A stretch of DNA of 60,707 nt from a virus (IMGVR_UViG_3300033153_003461:1-60707), one strand, 5' to 3'; positions 33,630 to 42,568 are shown, numbered from the stretch's first letter. Numbers and translations: made by a program. Notes: generated by a model not told the origin, from the letters alone.

Positions 33630-34196
33630 ATGGGAGTAGATATATACGGTAGAAAAACAGTATGGGTTGGTGAAAGACCAGAGATAAACTGGAGTGAAGA
33701 CCACACAGAAGAAGCTAAAGACGAATTCTTTAAACTATTAGAGGAGTTTGAAGACAACAATCCTGGATACTACTTCAGGAGTAACTGGTGGGGCTGGAGA
33801 CCAATAGTCATGCTAAGTGAGATAGCAGCAGTAAACGAAGGACTAGATATAGACTTTGAGTACTGGGGTTCTAATGATGGTAAAGGACTAGAGACACAAG
33901 AACAATGTAACAAACTTGCTGATGCAATTGAGAAGCTTATGCAATCAGATGGTGGATTTGTAGAAGACTTTGATACATTGTATGTTAATATGGGATCATG
34001 GACCAATTCACAAGGAGGCTTTGTAGAAGAAGCTATAAGGAAAGAGCTAAACAAGACACTACCTGAAGGTAGAGTTGCATTTACAGGAGTTGTACATGAT
34101 GAAGGTGTATTCTATCCAGCACATAGTGCAGATAAAAAACACATAGATAATTTTATCGAGTTTTTGCGTGATTGTAATGGCTTTACTATTTGGTAA
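33630..34196 (+). CDS. Conserved-looking phage protein of unknown function, 188 aa
   Basis: It starts MGVDIYGRK and carries GYYFRSNWWGWRPI, a pattern I associate with uncharacterised phage and host proteins that begin MGLDIY. It is soluble and mixed alpha/beta. It is the last gene before the promoter at 34189-34219. No catalytic assignment. Confidence 0.6.
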   Translation: MGVDIYGRKTVWVGERPEINWSEDHTEEAKDEFFKLLEEFEDNNPGYYFRSNWWGWRPIVMLSEIAAVNEGLDIDFEYWGSNDGKGLETQEQCNKLADAIEKLMQSDGGFVEDFDTLYVNMGSWTNSQGGFVEEAIRKELNKTLPEGRVAFTGVVHDEGVFYPAHSADKKHIDNFIEFLRDCNGFTIW

Positions 34197-34219
34197 TGTA
34201 ACTAAATTTGTTATTTTTG
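34189..34219 (+). promoter_or_regulatory. Bacteroidota-type promoter for the PolB gene group
   Basis: TTTG (34189-34192), a 19-base spacer, then TATTTTTG (34212-34219), matching TTTG/TAnnTTTG. Predicted start about 15 bases before ATG 34242. Confidence 0.75.
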
Positions 34220-34241
34220 TAAAACAATTCACACACACATA

Positions 34242-34439
34242 ATGAAATTCATAACCTTTCTAATTAGATGGATAAGTCAACAGCTGGCTATACCATTCTG
34301 GATAGTTGGACACATACATTTGTCTATTCATGACTGGCATGACCTATACGAAATACTAAGTAGTGTAGGTCTGCATATAATTGTAGGCATTGGGTTCTAT
34401 TTAGACTATAAAGACTATAAAGACCAACCGGATGTGTAG
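34242..34439 (+). CDS. Small membrane protein, holin-like size, 65 aa
   Basis: Two hydrophobic stretches (ITFLIRWISQQLAIPFWIVG and GLHIIVGIGFYL) and a charged tail (DYKDYKDQPDV). The size and two-helix pattern fit a holin, but no lysin lies nearby except the 3D-domain protein 2 kb upstream. It is the first gene after a good promoter. Confidence 0.5.
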   Translation: MKFITFLIRWISQQLAIPFWIVGHIHLSIHDWHDLYEILSSVGLHIIVGIGFYLDYKDYKDQPDV

Positions 34440-34575
34440 ACCTATTATCAAATGTAGTAGATGTGATGAAACATTCTGTACAGGTTTAGATTACAGATGG
34501 CATTACGATAAGCATTTAGATGAGTGGTGGAAAGCTGAAGATAAAGATAAATACATAAAACAAACAACACAATGA
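34432..34575 (+). CDS. C2H2-type zinc-finger protein, 47 aa
   Basis: CSRCDETFCTGLDYRWHYDKH gives the C-x2-C...F...L..H-x4-H arrangement of a C2H2 finger. An acidic/basic tail follows. Its stop overlaps the PolB start (ATGA), so it is translated with the polymerase. It may bind DNA or the polymerase. Confidence 0.6.
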   Translation: MCRPIIKCSRCDETFCTGLDYRWHYDKHLDEWWKAEDKDKYIKQTTQ

Positions 34576-36536
34576 TTGAAGACATAATTATTTATGATAT
34601 AGAAACTATGCAGGAGTGTTTTATAGTTGTATGTATGCAACCAGGTAAGACACCTAAGAGCTTTACAGTTAGTAAGTGGAAGAATCAACTAGATGCATTT
34701 GTTAAATATACAGATGAACACAAGGATGCACATTGGGTGGGTTACAACAACCTACGCTTTGATGCTCAGGTAGTTGAATGGATACTTAGGAACTATGAGC
34801 ACTGGCATGACTTAACTGGACTAGAGATATGTGCTAAGATTGCACAAAAGGCTCAGGATGTTATACATGATGCTAACTATGATGTGTTTCCAGAGTATAG
34901 AGAATGGGAACTATCGCTTAAGCAGCTGGATCTGTTTAAGATACATCACTATGATAACAAGAACAGGCGTGTAAGTTTGAAGAGGTTAGAGTTTGAGATG
35001 GACTTAGAGAACATCGAAGAGATGCCCATACATTATGCAAAGACAGGATTGACAAAAGATGAGGTGTTCTTGTCACTGCAGTACTGTTTTAATGATGTGG
35101 ATGCAACCTATGAATTCTATAAGGTAACAATAGGTGAGACAGATCATCCATTATACAAGGGTAACAACCAGATACAACTAAGGCTTGATATACAAGATGA
35201 GTTTGGTATAGATTGTTTAAACTACTCAGACAGTAAGATTGGTGATGAGATTATCAAGAAGTATTATTGTCATGAGAAGAACATTGATATCAAAGAGTTA
35301 CCAAGAAAAGGCTTCTTTAGGAAGAGCATTGCATTGAAGAACTGCGTTGCACACTATGTTAAGTTTGAAACAGAACAGCTGAAGACATTCCTTAAGAACA
35401 TTAAATCAATAACGCTTGGACTCCAGGATGACTTTAAAGAGCACATAAACTTCTACAATAATGTGTATTCGTTTATGCGTGGTGGTTTGCATACAGAAAA
35501 CAAACCAGCAATATTTGAGGCTGATGAAGATTACGAAATCATTGACTGGGATGTAGCTAGTTACTATCCTGCTATTATTATTAACAACGGTAAGTATCCT
35601 GCACACTTGGGTAAGCAATTCTTATTCGGATATAAAGAAATGTACGAGAAGAGACTAGCTTTAAAACAAAGTGGGGCCAAGGATGCTAAGACAATGGGTA
35701 TTATAGGTGCACTTAAGCTTGCAGTTAACTCTGTATACGGTAAGTCATCTGACATGCTTTCATGGATCTACGATAGGCAGTTAACTATGTTCACTACAAT
35801 TACTGGTGAGCTTAGCTTGATGATGCTTATAGAACAGTACGAACTGAATGGCATACAGGTGATATCTGCTAACACAGACGGTGTAACTGTAAAGGTTAAG
35901 AAAGATCTTATACCTAAGATGTACGAAGTTAATAAGGAGTGGGAAGAGACTACTCAATACATCCTGGAGAGAACTGATTACAGTAAAATTATATTCTCCA
36001 CGGTTAATGACTACATAGCTATCACACCAGATGGTTATGTAAAGAAGAAGGGGGATTTCCTAACAGACTTTGAGCTTCATAAGAACAAATCTGCCAGGAT
36101 TGTACCTCTTGCTCTTGAACAGTATTATGTAAATGGTACTAATGTAAGAGATACTATTAAACAGCACAAGAATCTATTTGACTTCTGTATAAGAAAGAAA
36201 GCCTCCAAGGACTTCTTCTTTGAGGGAGTGCATAGAACTACAGGTGACACCACTAAGTATAACAAACTAATTAGGTATTATGTATCACAGTCAGGTGAGA
36301 AGATATACAAGGTTAGAAAAGAGGAGTCTACTAGTAAAGCTGTTAAGAGATCTCAAGCAGAAGCTGGTGATTGGTTATGTACTGTTTGTAATTATCTTCC
36401 TGATAACTCAGTTTTAGATAACGTCAACTATACATATTATATACATAAGGCTGAGAAGCTAATAAGTAAGATTAAAAGTGGTGGTAAAAGAATAAAAGTA
36501 AAAGTAGCACCTAACCAATTAGATTTATTCGCATGA
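34572..36536 (+). CDS. Family B DNA polymerase with 3'-5' exonuclease
   Basis: 654 residues, compact. Exonuclease: ExoI Asp9/Glu11 (YDIET), ExoII Asp64 (NNLRFD), ExoIII Asp175 (YCFND). Polymerase: motif A 327-333 (DVASYYP), motif B 382-390 (KLAVNSVYG), motif C 434-437 (NTDG), with the second catalytic Asp436 kept but the usual first Asp replaced by Asn. It replicates the phage genome. Size and motif spacing are close to short phage PolB enzymes; whether it uses a terminal protein is unknown. Confidence 0.92.
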   Translation: MIEDIIIYDIETMQECFIVVCMQPGKTPKSFTVSKWKNQLDAFVKYTDEHKDAHWVGYNNLRFDAQVVEWILRNYEHWHDLTGLEICAKIAQKAQDVIHDANYDVFPEYREWELSLKQLDLFKIHHYDNKNRRVSLKRLEFEMDLENIEEMPIHYAKTGLTKDEVFLSLQYCFNDVDATYEFYKVTIGETDHPLYKGNNQIQLRLDIQDEFGIDCLNYSDSKIGDEIIKKYYCHEKNIDIKELPRKGFFRKSIALKNCVAHYVKFETEQLKTFLKNIKSITLGLQDDFKEHINFYNNVYSFMRGGLHTENKPAIFEADEDYEIIDWDVASYYPAIIINNGKYPAHLGKQFLFGYKEMYEKRLALKQSGAKDAKTMGIIGALKLAVNSVYGKSSDMLSWIYDRQLTMFTTITGELSLMMLIEQYELNGIQVISANTDGVTVKVKKDLIPKMYEVNKEWEETTQYILERTDYSKIIFSTVNDYIAITPDGYVKKKGDFLTDFELHKNKSARIVPLALEQYYVNGTNVRDTIKQHKNLFDFCIRKKASKDFFFEGVHRTTGDTTKYNKLIRYYVSQSGEKIYKVRKEESTSKAVKRSQAEAGDWLCTVCNYLPDNSVLDNVNYTYYIHKAEKLISKIKSGGKRIKVKVAPNQLDLFA

Positions 36537-36790
36537 AAAAGAAAGTAAATAGAGGTAATATCATGAGACATTTGATTGAGTATCAACTAGATATAATCGG
36601 TAAACGATTAGTTGACACTCTTGATGATGACAAGTGGTACTTTAACTGGACAATGACTAGTACTCAACGTATAGAGTTTAATAAATACGCAATTCAAACT
36701 ATGAAGAAAGTTTTTAAGTTTAATACAAACAAAGCTAAGGACTGTCTTGCATGGTTTCATCAACAATTCGGATTAAGAATCAAAGATTAA
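36533..36790 (+). CDS. Small basic helical protein, 85 aa
   Basis: Starts inside the PolB stop (ATGA). Contains FNWTMTSTQRIEFNKYAIQT and a Lys-rich helix. Possibly a polymerase or DNA accessory protein; unrecognised. Confidence 0.5.
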   Translation: MKKKVNRGNIMRHLIEYQLDIIGKRLVDTLDDDKWYFNWTMTSTQRIEFNKYAIQTMKKVFKFNTNKAKDCLAWFHQQFGLRIKD

Positions 36791-36815
36791 TATTAATAAT
36801 TAAAATCAAGTAAAA

Positions 36816-37058
36816 ATGGAAATTTCAACAATTCAAGTAGTAATCGCAATCGTAGCAATAGTTGCTATATTTGTAGGAGTAAGAGGAGTAAACAAGACTC
36901 CAAAGAAGATCGTAGCACCTAAAGCTACAAAACCTCGAAGAGGTAGACCAAAAGGCAGTAAGAATAAGACTGCTAAAGTGGTAGTTAGTAAACCAAAGCG
37001 TGGAAGAGGTAGACCTAAAGGTTCTAAAAACAAGCCAAAGAATGTCAAAGTTAATTAA
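36816..37058 (+). CDS. Membrane-anchored AT-hook DNA-binding protein, 80 aa
   Basis: Residues ~5-24 form one transmembrane helix (TIQVVIAIVAIVAIFVGV). Two AT-hook motifs follow: RRGRPKGSKNK (41-51) and RGRGRPKGSKNK (62-73), joined by Lys/Pro-rich linkers. AT hooks bind the minor groove of AT-rich DNA. The layout suggests anchoring phage DNA to the membrane, as terminal-protein phages do by other means. It lies in the replication operon. Confidence 0.75.
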   Translation: MEISTIQVVIAIVAIVAIFVGVRGVNKTPKKIVAPKATKPRRGRPKGSKNKTAKVVVSKPKRGRGRPKGSKNKPKNVKVN

Positions 37059-37266
37059 CGAAGACTGGGAACATGCAGCATATGCTAATGATGAAGTGTA
37101 TGCTGCAGAACGCCAGTACCTGATGGAACTAGAACACCAGCAGTGGGAGCACGAGCAGGCTAAGAAGAAACAGAAGCCTGCAATTATTAAACTATCAAAA
37201 CCAATTAAAGATGAAGCTACACATAACCCCAGAAAAGTTCGAGGAGCTCATCAAGAAAAGCTATAG
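37042..37266 (+). CDS. Small charged helical protein, 74 aa
   Basis: I start at ATG 37042 (MSKLINEDWEHAAYA), since earlier codons lie inside the AT-hook gene; the overlap is 17 bases. The middle is Glu/Gln-rich helix (RQYLMELEHQQWEHEQ), the tail Lys-rich. It overlaps the next gene by 56 bases, so either it or the next start may be off. Unknown. Confidence 0.5.
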   Translation: MSKLINEDWEHAAYANDEVYAAERQYLMELEHQQWEHEQAKKKQKPAIIKLSKPIKDEATHNPRKVRGAHQEKL

Positions 37267-37840
37267 TTTAGACATTATCTATTTACTTAAGTTGATTGAG
37301 GCAGAGTATGACGTAGAACCTCTCTATGAGAATAGTATGCGTATCTCTGCCATCTATCAATCACTTAGACGAAAAGGACTAATAGCTGAAGATGAGAACA
37401 AACTAACTACAGTGGGACAAGACTTGCTTAAGTACTTACATCCAGAAGAAACTAAAAGAAAGTTTGTAAAGAGAAAACCTCAGGCCACAGCATTTGAAGA
37501 GTGGTGGAAAACATATCCTGGTACTGATACATTTACTTATGAAGGTAAGAAGTTCAGGGGAACAAGGGCTCTGCGTAAAGACAAGCAGGCCTGTAAGATT
37601 AAGTTCGATGCAATATTATTAGAGGGAGATTATACATCTGATCAACTAGTACAAGCTCTAAGATACGAACTTGAGCAAAAAGTATTGATGTCAATGAAAA
37701 CTAAACAAAACAGACTTACGTTTATGCAGAACAGTCTAACTTATCTGAATCAGAGAACCTATGAGGCTTTTATAGAACTTATAGATGAACAAGGTTCAGA
37801 TCAAGGAGGCAGTGTACCAAGTGGGTCTACAGATATATAA
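37211..37840 (+). CDS. Replication initiator/organizer-like protein with winged helix
   Basis: 209 residues. The N-terminal ~80 residues look like a winged helix (IYQSLRRKGLIAEDENKLTT). The C-terminal part (FEEWWKTYPGTDTF, RKDKQACKIKFDAIL) resembles phage replisome organizers. It lies next to polymerase and helicase genes. It could load the helicase at the origin; inference. Confidence 0.55.
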   Translation: MKLHITPEKFEELIKKSYSLDIIYLLKLIEAEYDVEPLYENSMRISAIYQSLRRKGLIAEDENKLTTVGQDLLKYLHPEETKRKFVKRKPQATAFEEWWKTYPGTDTFTYEGKKFRGTRALRKDKQACKIKFDAILLEGDYTSDQLVQALRYELEQKVLMSMKTKQNRLTFMQNSLTYLNQRTYEAFIELIDEQGSDQGGSVPSGSTDI

Positions 37841-37849
37841 ATTATAATT

Positions 37850-38071
37850 ATGAACAAAACAGCAAGAGATATAGTTTTAGAATTATTTAAAGAGGATCAT
37901 ATAACTAAAGAGGAAACAGATTTGCTCTTAGATTCTATTGAAAAAGGAGGTACTAATTTTATACCTGTACCTTATAGAGAAATAAACCCAACACCAGACT
38001 GGACATACGATCCTTACAGACCAGGTCAACCTTGGTATACAGTTATAGGTAATAATATAGTGCGTCACTAA
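37850..38071 (+). CDS. Small unknown protein, 73 aa
   Basis: Helical N-terminus (ARDIVLELFKEDHITKEE) and a Pro/Trp/Tyr-rich C-terminus (DWTYDPYRPGQPWYT). The N-terminus resembles that of the 60-aa product at 52840. Function not recognised. Confidence 0.5.
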   Translation: MNKTARDIVLELFKEDHITKEETDLLLDSIEKGGTNFIPVPYREINPTPDWTYDPYRPGQPWYTVIGNNIVRH

Positions 38072-38089
38072 CAGATAAAACTACAACAA

Positions 38090-38371
38090 ATGGGAAAGAA
38101 GAAGAGTTTGTGGAGGAAAAATAGATACGGAAAGTGGTATAAACTTAAGGAACCTGAAGGTAGAAAAGTTAAGTTTATACCTTGTGACGAAGATAAACAA
38201 GTATATAGCTGGAGTAGAACTAACAAAAAGGCCACAGAGAACTTCAACGGTGGACCAACAGGTGCAATTTGGAGGAAAGAAAGAGGGCCTGTACATGAGT
38301 ATTTGAATAGAGATAAAGAAGAACAAGCAGAACAAAAGGGACCAGACTTAAAGGATGACTACCCTTTCTAA
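38090..38371 (+). CDS. Basic unknown protein, 93 aa
   Basis: Lys/Trp/Arg-rich (MGKKKSLWRKNRYGKWYKLK), one Cys, no membrane helix. Possibly nucleic-acid binding. It lies 18 bases after the previous gene. Confidence 0.5.
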   Translation: MGKKKSLWRKNRYGKWYKLKEPEGRKVKFIPCDEDKQVYSWSRTNKKATENFNGGPTGAIWRKERGPVHEYLNRDKEEQAEQKGPDLKDDYPF

Positions 38372-38381
38372 AAATAAATAA

Positions 38382-38498
38382 ATGGAAGAAGCAATTAAAT
38401 TAATAGTCAGTATTGTAATATTACTCTTTTTTATAAAGTGGGTCGGTAAGTTTATATGGCCAGATGATGATGATGATTGGCATAACCTGCAATATTGA
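38382..38498 (+). CDS. Single-pass membrane peptide, 38 aa
   Basis: Hydrophobic helix KLIVSIVILLFFIKWVGKFI, then an acidic DDDDDW tail. The spacing to its neighbours is tight. Possible holin-like or membrane-targeting peptide. Confidence 0.45.
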   Translation: MEEAIKLIVSIVILLFFIKWVGKFIWPDDDDDWHNLQY

Positions 38499-38501
38499 AT
38501 C

Positions 38502-38807
38502 ATGAGCTATAAACCACTACCTGAGTCTTTAACTATCAAAGACTCTAAAGTACACGGACTAGGTCTGTTTGCTAAACAAGACATTGTAAAAGGTATAAGT
38601 CTAGGAACAACACACGTATACAATGAGAATTTTGAAAACAACTACATTAGAACACCACTGGGAGGTTTTATAAACCATAGTGATAACGCTAATGCACAGT
38701 TGATAAAGCTAAACGATACTTTAATGTTAGCTACAACTCGTTTTATAAAGAAGGGAGAGGAGATCTTCACAACTTACAAACTATATAATATAAAAGATGG
38801 GATTTAA
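38502..38807 (+). CDS. Minimal SET-domain protein
   Basis: 101 residues, about the size of the smallest viral SET enzymes. Motifs in order: HGLGLFA (18-24), the cofactor-site type GGFINHSDNAN (54-64, FINHS...N) and GEEIFTTYKLY (85-95, the Tyr-containing active-site strand). SET enzymes methylate lysine with S-adenosylmethionine. The post-SET Cys cluster is absent. Its target in a bacterium is unknown; candidates are the phage's own basic DNA-binding proteins or host proteins. It lies just before the DnaB-like helicase. Confidence 0.75.
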   Translation: MSYKPLPESLTIKDSKVHGLGLFAKQDIVKGISLGTTHVYNENFENNYIRTPLGGFINHSDNANAQLIKLNDTLMLATTRFIKKGEEIFTTYKLYNIKDGI

Positions 38808-39861
38808 ACTATTAAAAGAAGAGGTAGACAAGGGTCTAGCTGGTAGAAACGGTGGTATACCTATGGGATTCGACAGACTAAACAGGTATGTTGGTATCCG
38901 TAGGTCTATGTATTACTTAATAGGTGGACTAACCGGTTCAGGTAAGACTAGCTTTATCGATGATGCATTTGTACTGAACCCAGTAGACTGGGCCCTATCT
39001 AAAGAAGGACGTGAGTCTGGTATTAAGGTGAAGGTGTGGTACAGATCTATGGAGCGTAGTCAGACATACAAACTAGCTAAGTGGACCTGCAGGAAGATCT
39101 TTCAAGAAGAAGGAGTTATCATTCCTGTTAACAAACTACTGGGCTGGACAAGCAAGATGACTAAGGATGAGCATGACTTGTTCCTTAAGTATGAGGACTA
39201 TATGAATGAGCTTATGGAAATAGTTACTATTATAGATGGGCCAGAGAATCCGGTTGGTATTGCTAAAGAGCTTAAATCTTATGCACTAGAACGTGGTGAG
39301 ATAAAACAGTTAGATACATACAACAAGATATACGTTCCTAATGATCCTAATGAGATAACACTAGTTGTGCTAGATCACATAGGCTTGTTGAAGTGTACAA
39401 GTGCACAGCCCACCAAGAAGCAGGCTATTGACAAGATGAGTGATGAGCTGAGGTACGCTCGTGACTTCTATGGTTATTCACCAGTTGTTGTTAGTCAGTT
39501 CAACCGGTCCATATCTAATCCCATCAGGATAAAGAATGGTGATGTTGAGCCACAGATGGAAGACTTTGCTGATAGTTCTACAACACAGAATGACTCAGAC
39601 ATATGTATGGCCTTATTTGACCCTATGAGGTACAAGGTAGAAGATCCATCAGGCTATGACCTCAACAAACTTAAGGATGAGTTCGGTGGTAAATACTTTA
39701 GGAGTCTACGTGTAATAAAGAATAGCTATGGCGAAGATGATATCAGGATTGGTCTTGGTTTCCTTGGCCAGATAGGTATGTTCAAAGAGTTACCTAGACG
39801 TAGAGATATAACAGAATCAGACTATCAGTCTGTAATTAATAAATCATTTTTTCTATCATGA
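38797..39861 (+). CDS. DnaB-like replicative helicase
   Basis: 354 residues. RecA-fold: Walker A 44-52 (GLTGSGKTS), Walker B 189-196 (LVVLDHIG) and SQFNR (233-237), which matches the DnaB H3 Gln-sensor pattern. There is little N-terminal domain before the fold, as in compact phage helicases. It unwinds the fork 5'-3'. It is coupled to the next gene by overlap. Confidence 0.82.
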   Translation: MGFKLLKEEVDKGLAGRNGGIPMGFDRLNRYVGIRRSMYYLIGGLTGSGKTSFIDDAFVLNPVDWALSKEGRESGIKVKVWYRSMERSQTYKLAKWTCRKIFQEEGVIIPVNKLLGWTSKMTKDEHDLFLKYEDYMNELMEIVTIIDGPENPVGIAKELKSYALERGEIKQLDTYNKIYVPNDPNEITLVVLDHIGLLKCTSAQPTKKQAIDKMSDELRYARDFYGYSPVVVSQFNRSISNPIRIKNGDVEPQMEDFADSSTTQNDSDICMALFDPMRYKVEDPSGYDLNKLKDEFGGKYFRSLRVIKNSYGEDDIRIGLGFLGQIGMFKELPRRRDITESDYQSVINKSFFLS

Positions 39862-40937
39862 CAATAAGAGATAAAAGACAAAAAGAGTTTGCACAGGTGT
39901 GGATAAACCACGGTAGGTTTGGTATCCTTAACTTGTGTCCAAGGTTTGGTAAGATCAGAACCACTATACATATATTGAATGAGTTACAGTCAGATCAAAT
40001 ACTTATAGCATATCCAGATAATAAGATTAAACAGTCCTGGATTGATGAGTTCGAGGTAATGGGTTACAAGAATAATAATATAACTTATACAACACACAGA
40101 TCAATAAACAAATACATAGACGTTTATGATCTTGTAATTATAGATGAGATACACTTGTTATCACCTAACCAACGAAGAACATGTGAAGAGTTAATTCTAT
40201 CAAACAGTAATGTTCTTGGCCTCACTGGTACATTATCTAAGTGGACCAAGAAAGACTTACAGATGGAATTAGGTCTGCAGGTTATGGCTGAGTATCCAAT
40301 AGAGAAAGCAATTGAGGAGGGAGTTATAGCAGACTATGAGATAACTGTAATACAGGTGCCATTAGATAACACTGTGGTGCAAACTTACACCAAGAAGAAC
40401 ATTCGTAAGACAGAGCTACAGCAATTCCAGTTCTTAAGTGCCATGATTAATAAAATGATGTACTCTGGAGCTAACACTATGTTTCATAGACTAGCACGTA
40501 TGAGAATTATACAGAACAGTATAGCTAAGCTTAACAAAACAAAAGAGATACTTCAGGATAATCCTGATGAGCGTATCCTTGTATTCTGTGGTATAACTAA
40601 AGTGGCTGATTCATTGGGAATACCTTCCTATCATAGTAAATCAAAGGATAAGGAAGCATTGCAGCGTTTTGCTGAAGGTGAAGGTAATCACATGGCTGTT
40701 GTCAAGATAGGTAACACAGGTGTGACATATAAACCACTCAATAAGGTAATCATAAACTACTTTGATAGTAACGCAGAGAATCTAGCTCAGAAGATCAATA
40801 GATGTATGGCCATGGAGTATAACACTCCTGATAAAAAGTCTCACATAACTATTATATCATCTAAGCAAAATGTCGAAGAGAAATGGCTTAATAAAGCTCT
40901 TGAATTCTTTGATAAAAGTAAGATTAAATACGCATAA
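39858..40937 (+). CDS. SF2 (SNF2/DEAD-like) helicase
   Basis: 359 residues. Variant Walker A 27-35 (CPRFGKIRT), DEIH at 96-99, motif III GLTGT (121-125), and a C-terminal half with ILVFCGITKVADSL and QKINRCM. SNF2-like helicases are part of the crAss-like replication set. Likely role: recombination or fork restart. Confidence 0.78.
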   Translation: MTIRDKRQKEFAQVWINHGRFGILNLCPRFGKIRTTIHILNELQSDQILIAYPDNKIKQSWIDEFEVMGYKNNNITYTTHRSINKYIDVYDLVIIDEIHLLSPNQRRTCEELILSNSNVLGLTGTLSKWTKKDLQMELGLQVMAEYPIEKAIEEGVIADYEITVIQVPLDNTVVQTYTKKNIRKTELQQFQFLSAMINKMMYSGANTMFHRLARMRIIQNSIAKLNKTKEILQDNPDERILVFCGITKVADSLGIPSYHSKSKDKEALQRFAEGEGNHMAVVKIGNTGVTYKPLNKVIINYFDSNAENLAQKINRCMAMEYNTPDKKSHITIISSKQNVEEKWLNKALEFFDKSKIKYA

Positions 40938-40943
40938 ATATCG

Positions 40944-40951
40944 TATATTTG
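40944..40951 (+). promoter_or_regulatory. -7 element before the Sak4-like gene
   Basis: TATATTTG, exact TAnnTTTG, 32 bases before ATG 40984. The -33 region is weak, so strength is uncertain. Confidence 0.4.
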
Positions 40952-40983
40952 TAAACCTAATATTAATAAATAAATACATAAAA

Positions 40984-41655
40984 ATGAGTTCAAAATTAAT
41001 TGGAGTTGTTGGCGAAACAGGGACAGGTAAGTCAACAGCAATAAAGCACTTAAACCCTGAAGAAACTTACATTATTAACGTTGCAAAGAAAGAGTTACCA
41101 TTTAGAGGTTCTCAAAAACTTTACAACACAGACAACAAAAACTACAAAGAGGTAGATGATCCGGTAGAAGTAACTAGACTTTTAAAAGTTATTTCTGAGA
41201 AAGCACCACACATAAAAACTATTGTCATTGAAGATAGTAATTATCTTATGGGCTTTAGAATGGTAGAGAAAGCTACTGAGACAGGATTCACAAAGTTCAG
41301 CATAATGGCTAAAGACATGGTTGACATGTTTAGATCAGCTAGAGCACTACGTGATGACCTGGTTATATTCTACTACTCCCACCCTGAAACTATTGAGGAT
41401 GCAGGAGAAATAGTAGGATACAAAATTAAAACAGCCGGTAAATTAATTGACAACCAAGTTTTGTTGGAGGGATTATTAACCGTATGTTTGTACACCAACA
41501 TAGAGGAAGGTAAGGATGGTAATGTTACGTACAGCTTTCTTACTAATCGATATAGAAAAAGACCAGCTAAGAGTCCTGATGGAATGTTTGAAACAACAAA
41601 GGTCCCAAATAACTTGCAGCTAGTTAGAGACACAGTAATGGAATATTATAACTAA
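40984..41655 (+). CDS. Sak4-like single-strand annealing/recombination ATPase
   Basis: 223 residues from ATG 40984 (MSSKLIGVVG); an upstream in-frame extension overlaps the helicase gene and is unlikely. Walker A GETGTGKST (10-18), Walker B TIVIEDSNY. The small RecA-like ATPase pattern and the following SSB candidate match Sak4-SSB pairs. Role: phage recombination. Confidence 0.65.
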   Translation: MSSKLIGVVGETGTGKSTAIKHLNPEETYIINVAKKELPFRGSQKLYNTDNKNYKEVDDPVEVTRLLKVISEKAPHIKTIVIEDSNYLMGFRMVEKATETGFTKFSIMAKDMVDMFRSARALRDDLVIFYYSHPETIEDAGEIVGYKIKTAGKLIDNQVLLEGLLTVCLYTNIEEGKDGNVTYSFLTNRYRKRPAKSPDGMFETTKVPNNLQLVRDTVMEYYN

Positions 41656-41669
41656 ATAAACAAATAAAT

Positions 41670-42545
41670 ATGAGTACAATAGGTGGAGTAAAAAGAGAAT
41701 CTACAAACACAGAAAGTAAATTTAACAAGAAAGTAGGCCTGTTTGAGGCTAACGTTGTTGCTATCAACCCAACAAATGAAGAGTACAAAGACGTGCTTGG
41801 AATAGAATTAGGTGAAGACAGCAAAGCAACTAATTATCTAGGAGAAACAAGAGATGGTAATACATATCTCCGTGTAGATGTATGGTTGCAGGAGGTAAAG
41901 AATCAAGAGAACTTTAAAGTATCATTCTTTCTAGAAGATAGAGAGCGTGAGAATAGGGACCAAACTAAGAAACAATATTTAAACAGTGTAGGTATGACAT
42001 CTTGGGCTGATGATGAGAACAATTTATTTGACTGGTTCAAAGAGAACCGTGAGTATAGAGTTGCATTTATTGGTGAGGAAGACTTATATGATTTCTTACG
42101 TACCTGGTTGGGACAACTAGACTATAGAAGTGCAGAAACTACACTAACCCTTGACTGGAGTAAGCTTATGCGTGGTAACGTAAAAGATCTTAAGGACCAG
42201 GTAGATGGTGAGTGGTGTAACAGCATTGTAGCACTAGCTACTGTAGTTACTAAAGAGCGTGATGGTGATACAGTAGAATATCAAGGTGTTTACAACAAAG
42301 CATTCTTGTCTGGATACACTATGCGTCAGTTTAGACTAGTAGATTACACGGAAAGCAGAATTGTAAATCAATTGAAGTCACGTAAACCTAGAGAGCTGAA
42401 GCCACATGAAAGATTTGTAGTGAAAGTCACTGGTGAATATGGTTGTAAAGATTACTATCAACTTAAAGAGATAGAAGATTACAATCCTGATGAGAACTTA
42501 GTAGCTTCTGATGATTATATATCTGAGGACGGAGGAGATTACTAA
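41670..42545 (+). CDS. Single-stranded DNA-binding protein candidate
   Basis: 291 residues. Beta-rich, with an acidic C-terminal tail (ISEDGGDY) as in gp32-type SSBs. It lies between the Sak4-like ATPase and primase and is followed by a strong terminator, fitting an abundant SSB. No OB-fold motif can be proved by eye. Confidence 0.5.
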   Translation: MSTIGGVKRESTNTESKFNKKVGLFEANVVAINPTNEEYKDVLGIELGEDSKATNYLGETRDGNTYLRVDVWLQEVKNQENFKVSFFLEDRERENRDQTKKQYLNSVGMTSWADDENNLFDWFKENREYRVAFIGEEDLYDFLRTWLGQLDYRSAETTLTLDWSKLMRGNVKDLKDQVDGEWCNSIVALATVVTKERDGDTVEYQGVYNKAFLSGYTMRQFRLVDYTESRIVNQLKSRKPRELKPHERFVVKVTGEYGCKDYYQLKEIEDYNPDENLVASDDYISEDGGDY

Positions 42546-42568
42546 CTAAGTATTTAACTTTAAACAAA

